Shown one piece after another: positions 27,391-36,583 of a DNA stretch of 38,987 nucleotides (the first letter of the stretch is position 1; every line of letters begins with the position of its first letter). Origin of the DNA: Agrococcus sp. (GTDB taxonomy: Bacteria > Actinomycetota > Actinomycetes > Actinomycetales > Microbacteriaceae); the NCBI GenBank assembly GCA_031178105.1, contig JAPSJX010000013.1, positions 1-38,987 of the forward strand. Reading direction: 5' to 3'. The translations under genes were made by a program, and so were the position numbers. The notes below the pieces were generated by a model. The model was not told where the DNA came from. It worked only from the letters and a program-made list of their open reading frames with translations, and ran no database searches.

Positions 27391-28893
27391 CTAGAAGACG
27401 GCGGGCGTCCGCACCGGCTCCGAGGCCAGCGTGGTGCGCGGCTCGGCGATCGGCGTGAGACCGGCCTCGACGCGGGCTCCGAGGCCGGCGTCGACGCTCT
27501 TCCAGTACTGGATGGCGCGCTCGCGGATCTCGGGGACGCGCGTCTTGCCGACGTGGCCGACGATGTTCGCGACGAGGCGCTCGCGCTCCTGGTCGCTCAG
27601 CACCTCGCGCACGAGCGTGCCCGCCTGGCCGAAGTCGTCGTCCTCGGGGTGGAGGGTGTGCGCTGCGCGCACGAGCTCGCCGTCGTTCTGCCAGCCGCGG
27701 TCGTCACCGGCCGCAGCCGCTTCCGCGGCCGGTCCGCCGAAGGAGTTCGGCGCGTAGACGGGTGCGCTGGCGGGGCGGAAGCGCGTGCGCATCGAGCCCT
27801 CCTTGTCGTACGAGCTCACGGTCGCCCTCGCCGCGTTCACCGGCAGCTCCGCGTGGTTGACGCCGATGCGGTACCGCTGCGCGTCGGCGTAGCTGAAGAT
27901 GCGCGCCTGCAGCATCTTGTCCGGGCTCGCAGCGATCCCGGGCACGAAGTGCGCGGGCGAGAACGCGGCCTGCTCGATCTCGCCGAAGTAGTTCTCGGGG
28001 TTGCGGTCGAGCGTCATCTGGCCGACCTCGATGAGGGGGTAGTCGCCGTGCGGCCAGACCTTCGTGAGGTCGAACGGGTTGAAGCGGTAGGTCGCGGCAT
28101 CCTCGTACGGCATGACCTGCACCGACAGCGTCCACGAGGGCAGGTCGCCGTCCTCGATCGCCGAGTAGAGGTCGCGGATGTGGTGGTCCGCGTCGCTGCC
28201 CGCCAGCTGGTCGGCCTCCGCCTGCGTGAGGAAGTCGGTGCCCTGGTTCGACTTGAAGTGGTACTTGACCCAGAAGCGCTCGCCCGCCGCGTTGATCCAC
28301 TGGTACGTGTGCGATCCGAAGCCGTCCATGTGGCGCCACGACTTCGGCAGGCCGCGGTCGCCCATCAGCCACGTCACCTGGTGGGCCGACTCCGGGGAGA
28401 GCGTCCAGAAGTCCCACTGCATGTCGTTGTCGCGCAGGTGCGAGCCCGGGAGCCGCTTCTGCGAGTGGATGAAGTCGGGGAACTTGATGCCGTCGCGGAT
28501 GAAGAAGACGGGCGTGTTGTTGCCGACGAGATCGTAGTTGCCCTCGCTCGTGTAGAACTTCAGCGCGAAGCCGCGCGGGTCGCGCCAGGTGTCGGGGCTG
28601 CCCTGCTCGCCGGCCACGGTGGAGAAGCGCGCGAGCATCTCGGTCTCCACGCCCGGCTGGAAGAGCGCGGCACGGGTGAAGCGGCTGACGTCGTGCGTCG
28701 TGACGAAGCGGCCGTAGGCGCCGCCGCCCTTGGCGTGCACCACCCGCTCCGGCACGCGCTCACGGTTGAAGTGCGCGAGCTTCTCGACCAGGTAGTGGTC
28801 GGTCAGGGCGATCGCGCCGTCCGCGCCGACGCTCTGCGAGTGGGCGTCGCTCGCGATCGGCGTGCCGACGCTGTTCGTGGTGGGAGTCGTCAT
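27391..28893 (-). CDS. katA: Monofunctional heme catalase
   Basis: [82 protein letters not shown]. Confidence 0.96.
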   Translation of the reverse strand: MTTPTTNSVGTPIASDAHSQSVGADGAIALTDHYLVEKLAHFNRERVPERVVHAKGGGAYGRFVTTHDVSRFTRAALFQPGVETEMLARFSTVAGEQGSPDTWRDPRGFALKFYTSEGNYDLVGNNTPVFFIRDGIKFPDFIHSQKRLPGSHLRDNDMQWDFWTLSPESAHQVTWLMGDRGLPKSWRHMDGFGSHTYQWINAAGERFWVKYHFKSNQGTDFLTQAEADQLAGSDADHHIRDLYSAIEDGDLPSWTLSVQVMPYEDAATYRFNPFDLTKVWPHGDYPLIEVGQMTLDRNPENYFGEIEQAAFSPAHFVPGIAASPDKMLQARIFSYADAQRYRIGVNHAELPVNAARATVSSYDKEGSMRTRFRPASAPVYAPNSFGGPAAEAAAAGDDRGWQNDGELVRAAHTLHPEDDDFGQAGTLVREVLSDQERERLVANIVGHVGKTRVPEIRERAIQYWKSVDAGLGARVEAGLTPIAEPRTTLASEPVRTPAVF

Positions 28894-28990
28894 GCTTCCT
28901 CTTCCTCTTCGTGTCCGGGTGTCTGCTGGTGGTCTCGGGGCATGGCGCAGCTGCGCCACGCGGCGTGGATGGGCGACGCTGCCCGGTCGG

Positions 28991-29407
28991 TCAGGCGGGG
29001 TTCGCGCAGTCGGCGCACAGCCCCACGAAGGTGACCTCCGCCGCCTGCACCTCGAAGCCGGCCGGCGCGTCGGCGTGCATGCAGGGCGCCTCCCCGACCA
29101 CGCAGTCGACGTCGTCGACGCGCCCGCAGCTCGCGCACACCGCGTGGTGGTGGTTGTCGCCGACTCGGCGCTCGTAGCGCGCCGGCGAGCGCGCCGGCTC
29201 GAAGCGACGCACGACGCCCGCCGCGGTCAGGTCGGCGAGCACGTTGTGCACCGCCTGCACCGAGGTGTCGACGCCCGACGCGCCGAGCGCGCGATGGACG
29301 TCGTCGGCGTCGGCATGGGGCAGGCGCTCGAGCACGCCGAGCACGGCCAGGCGGCCCTGCGTCACACGCAGCCCCCGCGCCCGCAGCAGGTCGGCGTCCT
29401 CGGTCAT
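28991..29407 (-). CDS. furA: Fur-family (FurA/PerR-like) regulator upstream of catalase
   Basis: [31 protein letters not shown]...[22 protein letters not shown]...[19 protein letters not shown]...CADC. Confidence 0.88.
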   Translation of the reverse strand: MTEDADLLRARGLRVTQGRLAVLGVLERLPHADADDVHRALGASGVDTSVQAVHNVLADLTAAGVVRRFEPARSPARYERRVGDNHHHAVCASCGRVDDVDCVVGEAPCMHADAPAGFEVQAAEVTFVGLCADCANPA

Positions 29408-29429
29408 GTCCTCACCGTAGCGGCTATCG

Positions 29430-29440
29430 TGAACAATTCA
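29430..29440. promoter_or_regulatory. Candidate FurA operator upstream of furA
   Basis: TGAACAATTCA inverted repeat, AT-rich, just upstream of the TACGGT hexamer (29414-29419 on -). Confidence 0.5.
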
Positions 29441-29474
29441 AGAGAAGCCTGGCGGGCGTGTCACCGCGAGGCCG

Positions 29475-30314
29475 TCAGTCGCCGGTCGCGACCGGCCGGC
29501 CCGACGCCGCGTCGCCCCACTCCGACCAGGAGCCGTCGTACACGGCCGCGTCGCGGCCGGTGAGCGTCGCCGCGAGCGCGAGCACCGCCGCCGTGACGCC
29601 GGAGCCGCAGGTCGCGATGATCGGCCGCTCCCCCGCGGCGGCGTCCAGCCGCGCCTCGAGCTCGTCGACGGGCAGCATGCTGCCGGTCGGGGCGATCGAC
29701 GCGTAGTGCATCGACGCGGCGCCGGGCATGTGGCCGCCGCGCACGCCCGCGCGCGGCTCCGGCTCCGCACCGCGGAACCGAGCCGGCGAGCGAGCATCGA
29801 GCACCGCTGCGCTGCCGCTCGCGAGCGCCGCCGCCGTCGCGTCGGCGCCGACGAACGCCGACGCGTCCCACGTGACGGTCAGCTCGCTCGCGCGACCGAG
29901 CGTCACCGCCACCGGAGCGGTCGGATGCCCGGCTCGCACCCAGGCCGGCAGCCCGCCGTCGAGCACGGCTGCCTCGATCCTCGCGGCGCGCAGCACCCAC
30001 CACGCGCGTGCGCTCGAGAAGAGCCCCGCGGCGTCGTACGCGACGACCCGGTCGCCGAGCCGGATGCCGAGCGTCCGCAGGGCGCGCTCGAAGTCGGCCG
30101 GCGCGAGCATGTCGTGCGTGCCGACCGGACCGAGCCCGTCCGCCTCGTCACGCCGCGACATCGCCCCGTCGATGTCGAACCGCACGGCGCCGGGGATGCC
30201 GTCGTCCGGCAGCGGATCGCCGGTGCCGGGCGGGGCCATGCTCGCGTCGACCACGACGAGGTCCTCGTCGCCGAGGTGCTCGGCCAGCCAGTCGACGGTG
30301 ACGAGATCGCGCAT
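29475..30314 (-). CDS. Sulfurtransferase (tandem rhodanese domains)
   Basis: MRDLVTVDWLAEHLGDEDLVVVDASM...ARSPARFRGAEPEPRAGVRGGHMPGA...CGSGVTAAVLALA. Start could also be 30323. Confidence 0.92.
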   Translation of the reverse strand: MRDLVTVDWLAEHLGDEDLVVVDASMAPPGTGDPLPDDGIPGAVRFDIDGAMSRRDEADGLGPVGTHDMLAPADFERALRTLGIRLGDRVVAYDAAGLFSSARAWWVLRAARIEAAVLDGGLPAWVRAGHPTAPVAVTLGRASELTVTWDASAFVGADATAAALASGSAAVLDARSPARFRGAEPEPRAGVRGGHMPGAASMHYASIAPTGSMLPVDELEARLDAAAGERPIIATCGSGVTAAVLALAATLTGRDAAVYDGSWSEWGDAASGRPVATGD

Positions 30315-30357
30315 GCCGTCCATCGTGCCAGCGCCGGCGAGCGATGCCGGGACAGGA

Positions 30358-30933
30358 TCAGTGCTGCTCGTCGGGGAACGCCGTGATGACCTGCCCGGAG
30401 CCGAGGCCCACCCCGACCGTCACCATCCACGAGCGCTCGACGCTGCCGCTGTCGACGTGCTCCACGAGCACGTCGTAGTTGACGATGTCGTCGCGATAGG
30501 GCTCGACCCGGGTCGGCTGCTCGAGCGCGCGGTCGATCGCGAACCACGCCACGTCCTCCCAGCCGACGCCGACGAGCGCAGCGAGCTCGCGGAAGTCGAC
30601 GGTGTGGCCGGCGGCGATGTGCCGCCAGCCGGCGCCGTCGGCGTTGCCGCACCGCAGCACGGCGTCGCCCTCGGCGACGTCGAGCTCGGGCCAGCCCGCG
30701 CGGTCGAACGTCTCGAGCGCCTCGCGCCCGGACCGGCCGTCGCAGGCCTCGGTGCCGGCGACGTCGTCGGCGATCGGGTCGAGCTGGCGTCCCTCGGCCG
30801 TGAGGTGCGGGCCGGTGGGCGCGGCACCCTGCGGCGACGCGTCCGGCTCGAAGCCGGCATCCGCGAGCGGCTGGGGCGTGCACCCTGCGAGCGCCGCGAC
30901 GGCGAGCACGCCGAGCAGCGCCCGGGGCGTCAC
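30358..30933 (-). CDS. Putative lipoprotein of unknown function
   Basis: Signal peptide with lipobox ALLGVLAVAALAGCTP; 191 aa; GTG start overlaps upstream stop. Confidence 0.75.
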   Translation of the reverse strand: MTPRALLGVLAVAALAGCTPQPLADAGFEPDASPQGAAPTGPHLTAEGRQLDPIADDVAGTEACDGRSGREALETFDRAGWPELDVAEGDAVLRCGNADGAGWRHIAAGHTVDFRELAALVGVGWEDVAWFAIDRALEQPTRVEPYRDDIVNYDVLVEHVDSGSVERSWMVTVGVGLGSGQVITAFPDEQH

Positions 30934-31223
30934 GGCTCGAAGCCCTCGCGCTTGTCGAGGTCGGCAGCAGACCTGCCCTTGGGCTTGACCGTCAGCATGA
31001 GCGTGGCGGTGAGCAGCAGCGTGACGATGAACGCGATGCCGAAGAAGACGAGCGCGAGCACGACGTCGCGCACGGACAGCAGCACGACGACGGCGGCGAA
31101 GGCGCCGGCGACGCCGGCGAAGGCGAGGTACTCGAAGGGCTTCAGCCGCTGCCTCCGGGTGGGCTGGACGGGTCCGTCGGCGCGTCGATGGTCGTGGCCG
31201 TCGGGCCGCTGGTGGTCGGTCAT
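30930..31223 (-). CDS. Small two-TM membrane protein
   Basis: 97 aa; two hydrophobic helices (YLAFAGVAGAFAAVVVLLS, VVLALVFFGIAFIVTLLLTATLML). Confidence 0.7.
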   Translation of the reverse strand: MTDHQRPDGHDHRRADGPVQPTRRQRLKPFEYLAFAGVAGAFAAVVVLLSVRDVVLALVFFGIAFIVTLLLTATLMLTVKPKGRSAADLDKREGFEP

Positions 31224-31801
31224 GCCTGGCTCCGCTCGATCGCAGTGGTGCGCGCCGGGCGTGCGGAGGCCGCCGCGAGCGCGTGGTAGACCCCGACGAT
31301 GACGGCATAGGCGCCGAGCAGGCCGGTGAGGGTGACGGCATCGCGCACGACGAGGAAGACGACGCCCAGCAGCAGGGTGAAGACGGCCACCGCGCGCCAG
31401 TCGCGCACGAGGCGCAGCGTGCGCGGCTCGCGCTCGTCGCGCATCCGCCACCAGCCGAGCAGCTCGATCGCACCGGCACCGACGCCCCATGCCGCGACCG
31501 TCAGGCTCAGCGTCGTCTCGCTCGGCGCGAGGATCGCCACGAGCGCGACCACCGCGAGCAGCGCGGTCCAGATCGACGCGCGCACCGGCCAGCGCCCCGC
31601 CTCGGCGGGCACGAGACCGCGGCCGAGCCAGAGGGCGGCCGCCGTGCCCGCGAGCAGCACGACGAGCGCGATGAGCCCGACGAGCGGCGAGTGCAGCTGG
31701 ATGAACGGCAGCGGCAGCCCGACGACGAGCGCGGGGACGGCGCGCATCGCAGGGAGGTGCCAGGGGTGCCATCCCTGCGAGGGGCTCGACGTGGCGGTCA
31801 C
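31220..31801 (-). CDS. Multi-pass membrane protein of unknown function
   Basis: About 6 hydrophobic segments; GTG start at 31801 with GAGGAGAG upstream. Confidence 0.75.
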   Translation of the reverse strand: MTATSSPSQGWHPWHLPAMRAVPALVVGLPLPFIQLHSPLVGLIALVVLLAGTAAALWLGRGLVPAEAGRWPVRASIWTALLAVVALVAILAPSETTLSLTVAAWGVGAGAIELLGWWRMRDEREPRTLRLVRDWRAVAVFTLLLGVVFLVVRDAVTLTGLLGAYAVIVGVYHALAAASARPARTTAIERSQA

Positions 31802-31868
31802 GGCTCTCCTCACAGTTCCCCTCCATGCTACCGCTCGGCCCTCGGCGCCCTCCGCGTAGCCTGGCCGC

Positions 31869-33089
31869 ATGACGCTCGAGACCCACCGCCCGTTCATCGA
31901 GGACCTCTACCGCGAGCTGCACGCGAACCCCGAGCTCTCGAACCGGGAGCACCGCACCGCGGCGCGCATGGCCGGCCTGCTGCGCGAGTCCGGCTTCGAG
32001 GTCCATGAGCAGGTGGGCGACTCGACCGGCGTCGTCGGCGTGCTGCGCCGCGGCGCGGGCCCGACGGTGCTCCTGCGCGCCGACATGGACGCACTGCCGG
32101 TCACCGAGGTGGAGCAGGTGCCCTACCGCTCGAGCGCGACGGACGAGCTCGAGGGGCAGCGCACGGGCGTCATGCATGCGTGCGGCCACGACACCCACAT
32201 GGCGGCGCTGCAGGGCGCGCTGCGGATCCTCGCGGAGCAGGACGACTGGTCGGGCACCATCCTCGCCGTCTTCCAGCCCGCCGAGGAGATGATGCTGGGC
32301 GCGCTCGGCATGCAGCAGGCGCTGCTCGAGCGCTTCCCGGACGGGATCGACGTCGCCCTCGGCCAGCACGTGATGCCGGGGGCCGCGGGCGAGGTGCGCA
32401 GCGCCGCCGGGCCCGTGATGGCGGCGAGCGACCACCTCATCGTCACGGTGCACGGTCGAGGCGGCCACGGCTCCCAGCCCGAGAAGACGATCGACCCCAT
32501 CGTGCTGGCGGCGACGATGGTGGTGCGGCTGCAGACGATCGTCTCGAGGGAGGTGGCGCCCTCCGACCGTGCGGTCGTCTCGGTCGGCACCTTCCACGCC
32601 GGCACCAAGCAGAACATCATCCCCGACTCCGCGCGGTTCGAGGTGAACGTCCGGTCGTTCGAGGAGCCCGTGCGGCGCCGCGTGCTGACGGCCATCGAGC
32701 GCATCGTGCAGGGCGAGTGCCAGGTGGCGGGAGCGCCGCCGGCCACGATCGTGCGCGGCGACATCGCGCCGCTCACCGTCAACGATGACGCGGCGGCAGC
32801 GACGGTCGGCGCCGCGTTCGATGCTGCCTTCGGCGACCGGCACGCGGTGCAGCAGCCGCTGCTCGGCTCCGAGGACTTCAGCTACCTGCCCGAGACGTGG
32901 GGCGCCCCGTACGTCTACTGGATGTACGGGGGCTTCGACCCCGAGATGGTGCGCGCCGCTCGCGAGCGCGGCACCTTCGACATCGACGTGCCCTCGAACC
33001 ACTCCCCCGACTTCATCCCGGTGGTGCAGCCCACGCTCGACACCGCGACGACCGCGATGGTGACCGCCGCACGCGCCTTCCTCGCCTGA
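31869..33089 (+). CDS. M20-family metallopeptidase / amidohydrolase
   Basis: LYRELHANPELSNREHRTAARMAGLLRESGFEV, LLRADMDALPVTE, HACGHDTHMAALQGALRIL, FQPAEEMMLGA, GSEDFSYL. Confidence 0.94.
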   Translation: MTLETHRPFIEDLYRELHANPELSNREHRTAARMAGLLRESGFEVHEQVGDSTGVVGVLRRGAGPTVLLRADMDALPVTEVEQVPYRSSATDELEGQRTGVMHACGHDTHMAALQGALRILAEQDDWSGTILAVFQPAEEMMLGALGMQQALLERFPDGIDVALGQHVMPGAAGEVRSAAGPVMAASDHLIVTVHGRGGHGSQPEKTIDPIVLAATMVVRLQTIVSREVAPSDRAVVSVGTFHAGTKQNIIPDSARFEVNVRSFEEPVRRRVLTAIERIVQGECQVAGAPPATIVRGDIAPLTVNDDAAAATVGAAFDAAFGDRHAVQQPLLGSEDFSYLPETWGAPYVYWMYGGFDPEMVRAARERGTFDIDVPSNHSPDFIPVVQPTLDTATTAMVTAARAFLA

Positions 33090-33205
33090 TCGGCGACGCG
33101 GCGGGAGGCGGTCCGACGCCGGTCGGAATATCTGACATCGGACGCGGTGTTGGACCCGACGGCGCCGCAGGTGTGCGCCACGTCCCTACTTCCTCGAGGA
33201 GCATC

Positions 33206-33784
33206 ATGTCTGCACGTCCCCAGGTCGGCATCATCGTCGGCAGCACTCGCCCCGTCCGCGTCGGCCGCCCGGTCGCCGATGAGATCGCGACGCTGATCGA
33301 GGCCGCCGGGGGCGACGTCGTCATGCTCGACCTGGCCGAGATCCGCCTCCCGCTCCTCGACGAGGCGCTGCCGCCCGCGTCCGGCGTGCGCACGCAGCCG
33401 CACTCCGTCGCCTGGGCCGAGCAGATCGCGGCGCTCGACGGGGTCGTCTTCCTCACGCCCGACTACAACAGCGGCTACCCCGCCGCGCTCAAGAACGCCA
33501 TCGACTACCTCAAGGCCGAGTGGGCCGCGCTCCCCGCCGTGGTGGTCTCCTACGGCTGGTCGGGCGGGGCCGCGGCAGCAGCGCAGCTGAGCGCCGTCCT
33601 GCGCTTCATCGGCCTCGACCTGCAGGGCGAGGGCGTGCAGCTGGCGTTCCAGCCCACGGACTTCGACGCGTCGATGCGCATGACGGACGCGCCCGCGTTC
33701 GTGGGCCGCTCGGCGGAGGCGCTCCGCGCGGCCCTCGAGCAGCTCGTCGAGGTCTCGGTGCAGGCGGAGCGCGCCGCGGCCTGA
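33206..33784 (+). CDS. NADPH-dependent FMN reductase family protein
   Basis: VGIIVGSTRPVRVGRPVADEI, FLTPDYNSGYPAALKNAIDYL, VSYGWSGG; GAGGAGC RBS. Confidence 0.93.
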   Translation: MSARPQVGIIVGSTRPVRVGRPVADEIATLIEAAGGDVVMLDLAEIRLPLLDEALPPASGVRTQPHSVAWAEQIAALDGVVFLTPDYNSGYPAALKNAIDYLKAEWAALPAVVVSYGWSGGAAAAAQLSAVLRFIGLDLQGEGVQLAFQPTDFDASMRMTDAPAFVGRSAEALRAALEQLVEVSVQAERAAA

Positions 33785-33791
33785 CCCCACG

Positions 33792-33836
33792 GCGAGGGCG
33801 GATGCGCGGCCGACGGTCCGTCGCATCCGCCCTCGC
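33792..33836. terminator. Hairpin downstream of the FMN reductase gene
   Basis: GCGAGGGCGGATGCG ... CGCATCCGCCCTCGC, perfect 15-bp stem, 15-nt loop. Confidence 0.75.
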
Positions 33837-33860
33837 AGCGGCCGCGCCTAGGCTGGCTGC

Positions 33861-34127
33861 ATGATCGCCGTCATCCTCTCCTTCTCCGACGACCCGGCCC
33901 GCCTCGAGCTGCGCCCGCGCCACCGCGAGCTGCTCGCGGAGATGCACGAGCAGGGGCTGCTCGTCGCCGCCGGCCCGTTCGACGACCAGTCCGGTGCGCT
34001 CCTGCTGTTCGCGACGGACGACGCGGCCCAGGTGAAGACAGCGCTCGCGCGCGACCCGTACTACGTCGCCCCCGGCGTGCAGATCGTGACGATCCAGCCG
34101 TGGAACGTGGTGACCGGCTCGATCTGA
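33861..34127 (+). CDS. YCII-related domain protein
   Basis: 88 aa; LSFSDDPARLELRPRHRELLAEMHEQGLLVAAGPFDDQSGALLLFATDDAAQVKTALARDPYYVAPGV. Confidence 0.85.
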   Translation: MIAVILSFSDDPARLELRPRHRELLAEMHEQGLLVAAGPFDDQSGALLLFATDDAAQVKTALARDPYYVAPGVQIVTIQPWNVVTGSI

Positions 34128-34140
34128 CGACCGAACCGGC

Positions 34141-35043
34141 TCAGCGCCGCACGCCCAGCCGCGACAGCACCCGGTCGGCGAGCGGCTTGCCGCCGGTCTG
34201 GCACGCGGCGCAGTACTCGAGCGTGCTGTCGGCGTAGACCACCTGCCGCACGGTGTCGCCGCACACGGGGCACGCCTCGCCCTTGCGGCCGTGCACGCGC
34301 ATGCCCTGCCGCTTCTCGCTCTTGAGCGACGACGCGGTCACCCCGTGCGCCCGCTCGACGGCCTCGCCGAGCACCCGCTGCAGCTCCTCGTAGAGCCGGT
34401 GCACGTCGTCGGGCGGCATCGAGGCCGGGTGGAACGGCGACATCCGCGCCGCGTGGAGGATCTCGTCCGAGTAGGCGTTGCCGATGCCGGCGATGCGCCG
34501 CTGGTCGCGCAGCACGCCCTTGATCTGCGCGCGTCCCGCGTGCGCGAGGATCTGCGCGAAGCGCTCCTCGGTGAAGGATGCGTCCAGCGGCTCCGGACCC
34601 AGCGTCGCGATGCTCGGCACCTGGTCGGGATGCTCCACGACGTGGATCGCGAGCCGCTTCTGCGTCGCGTGCTCCGTGACGTCGAAGCCGTCCCCGCCCG
34701 CGTCCTCGCCGGCCGACTCGAGGACGACGCGCGCGGCGAGGGGTCCGCGACCGCGGCCCGTGGTGGGCTTCGGCGCCTCCGCACGCCAGCGGATCCACCC
34801 GGAGCGGGCGAGGTGCAGCACGAGGTGCAGGCGACGCGGCTCCTCGTCGCGCTCGACGTCGATCACGAGGTGCTTGCCGCGACGCCCGATGCCGGTGATG
34901 AAGGCGTGCTCGAGCGCGTCGACCGGTGGGTCGAACGTCTTGAGCGCCGCGACCTCCGCGATCTGCACGCGCCGGATGGCGCGGCCGATCAGGCGCTCGC
35001 CCAGGTCGATCGCGAGCGCCTCCACCTCCGGCAGCTCCGGCAT
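34141..35043 (-). CDS. Fpg/Nei-family DNA glycosylase
   Basis: N-terminal PELPEVEAL; RIAGIGNAYSDEILHAARMSP; zinc finger CPVCGDTVRQVVYADSTLEYCAACQTGGK. Confidence 0.93.
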   Translation of the reverse strand: MPELPEVEALAIDLGERLIGRAIRRVQIAEVAALKTFDPPVDALEHAFITGIGRRGKHLVIDVERDEEPRRLHLVLHLARSGWIRWRAEAPKPTTGRGRGPLAARVVLESAGEDAGGDGFDVTEHATQKRLAIHVVEHPDQVPSIATLGPEPLDASFTEERFAQILAHAGRAQIKGVLRDQRRIAGIGNAYSDEILHAARMSPFHPASMPPDDVHRLYEELQRVLGEAVERAHGVTASSLKSEKRQGMRVHGRKGEACPVCGDTVRQVVYADSTLEYCAACQTGGKPLADRVLSRLGVRR

Positions 35044-35103
35044 GGAGTCATCCTGCCCGACGGCGCCGACGCGCGCACGCCCGCGTCGCGCAGGATGCGC
35101 GGA

Positions 35104-36099
35104 TCAGTCGCCCGACAGGCGCAGCAGTCGGGCCTGGCCCTCCTCGCGCATGTCGACGACGTCGGCCCGCGCCGTCACGAAGTCGGTGAACGAGCGGTGG
35201 CCGAGCGACTTCTCGTTGAAGACCGGATCCATCCGCTTCATCTGCTCCTTCACGACGTTCGCGTGCAGCCACTCGTCGTCGTTCTTCTGGTGGAGGATGC
35301 GCATCGCCCGCTCGAGCAGGCCGGTCGCCGCGTCGCCGCGCTGCTCGGTCGTCATGGCGACCTCGTCGGGCTGAGCCGCGACCGATGCGCTCGACGCGCG
35401 TCGGCTGCGGCGACCCTGCTTCGGCTGCGGCTGCGCGGCCACCTCCTCGGCTTCGGCGACGATCGTCTCGGCCTCGGCGGGCGTCGGCTCAGGAGCATCG
35501 ACCTCGGGCTCGGGCTCCTCGATCCGCACCGGCTCGATGCCGGGCAGCGCGTCGTAGTCGGCGAACTCGTCGCATGCGGCCGCGAGGGACTTCGACGTGC
35601 TCCCGGCGACCCCGATGCCGACCATGAAGCGGCCCAGCCGCTTCGTGCGCTGCGCGAGCGCGATGTAGTCGCTGTCACCGGCGACCACCACCACGTGAGT
35701 GATGTTGTCGAGCCGGAAGAGGTCCTCGACCACGTCGATCGAGAGCCGGATGTCGGCACCGTTCTTCAGCGAGCGCGTCGTCGGGAACATCTGCACGAGG
35801 TCGACGGCGCGGGCGAGGAGCTGGTCGCGGTAGGCGGCGTGCGCGGGCACCGACCAGTCGGCGTACGCGCGGCTGAGCACGATCGAGCCGTAGCTCGAGG
35901 CGTAGTCGATGATGGCGCCGAGGTCGACGGTCGCCTGCGAGAAGCGGGTGCGGGCCTTCGACTCGCGGCCGTCGGTCGTGAGCGTACGCACCTTGTCGGC
36001 GTGGAAGGCTCCCCGGCCGTGGATCTGGTCGTAGCGCGAGATGAGGATGTTGTCGAAGTCGATGTAGACGGCGACGCGCGCCTCGGGGTCTGTGGGCAT
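35104..36099 (-). CDS. NYN (PIN-like nuclease) domain protein with C-terminal OST-HTH/LOTUS-like domain
   Basis: VAVYIDFDNILISRYD ... KNGADIRLSIDVVEDL ... HVVVVAGDSDYIALAQRTKRLGRFMVGIG; acidic linker; C-terminal ATGLLERAMRIL...FNEKSLGHRSFTDFVTARADVVDMRE. Confidence 0.88.
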   Translation of the reverse strand: MPTDPEARVAVYIDFDNILISRYDQIHGRGAFHADKVRTLTTDGRESKARTRFSQATVDLGAIIDYASSYGSIVLSRAYADWSVPAHAAYRDQLLARAVDLVQMFPTTRSLKNGADIRLSIDVVEDLFRLDNITHVVVVAGDSDYIALAQRTKRLGRFMVGIGVAGSTSKSLAAACDEFADYDALPGIEPVRIEEPEPEVDAPEPTPAEAETIVAEAEEVAAQPQPKQGRRSRRASSASVAAQPDEVAMTTEQRGDAATGLLERAMRILHQKNDDEWLHANVVKEQMKRMDPVFNEKSLGHRSFTDFVTARADVVDMREEGQARLLRLSGD

Positions 36100-36248
36100 G
36101 GATCCAGTGTGGCAGGGTCGTCAGCCGACGATGATCGCGGCCGAGGGGCTCGGAGTCGCAGCGGAGTGACACGCCCGACCCAGGGCCGGGCTTGTGCCGG
36201 TGCACGAACCTCGGCATCGTGGCCGACTCGCAAACGGAAGGAGCAGCC

Positions 36249-36530
36249 GTGCTCACCTTGACCGAGAACGCACAGACCATCATCAGCGGGATCGTCGGCA
36301 GCTCGCAGGTGCCAGAGACCGGCGGTCTGCGGATCGCGCAGGACGCGGAAGGGGCGGGCCTCCACGTCGCGGTGGCCGAGCTGCCGGAGGCCGACGACCG
36401 GGTGGTCGAGGCCGCGGGCGCCAAGGTCTTCCTCGACCCGTCGGCTGTCGTCGCACTCGACGACAAGGTGCTCGACGCGACGGCGACCGCCGACGGCCGC
36501 GTCGACTTCGCGATCGATCAGCAGCGCTGA
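36249..36530 (+). CDS. HesB/IscA-like fold protein lacking cysteines
   Basis: VLTLTENAQTIISGIVGSSQVPETGGLRIAQDAEGAGLHVAVAELPEADDRVVEAAGAKVFLDPSAVVALDDKVLDATATADGRVDFAIDQQR; AAGGAG RBS before GTG. Confidence 0.8.
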   Translation: MLTLTENAQTIISGIVGSSQVPETGGLRIAQDAEGAGLHVAVAELPEADDRVVEAAGAKVFLDPSAVVALDDKVLDATATADGRVDFAIDQQR

Positions 36531-36538
36531 CACCGGCA

Positions 36539-36579
36539 CGAGGAAGGGCCCCGATCGCGTCGATCGGGGCCCTTCCTCG
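36539..36579. terminator. Bidirectional hairpin terminator between convergent HesB-like gene and dnaB
   Basis: CGAGGAAGGGCCCCGATCG-CGT-CGATCGGGGCCCTTCCTCG, perfect 19-bp stem. Confidence 0.92.
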
Positions 36580-36583
36580 GTCA

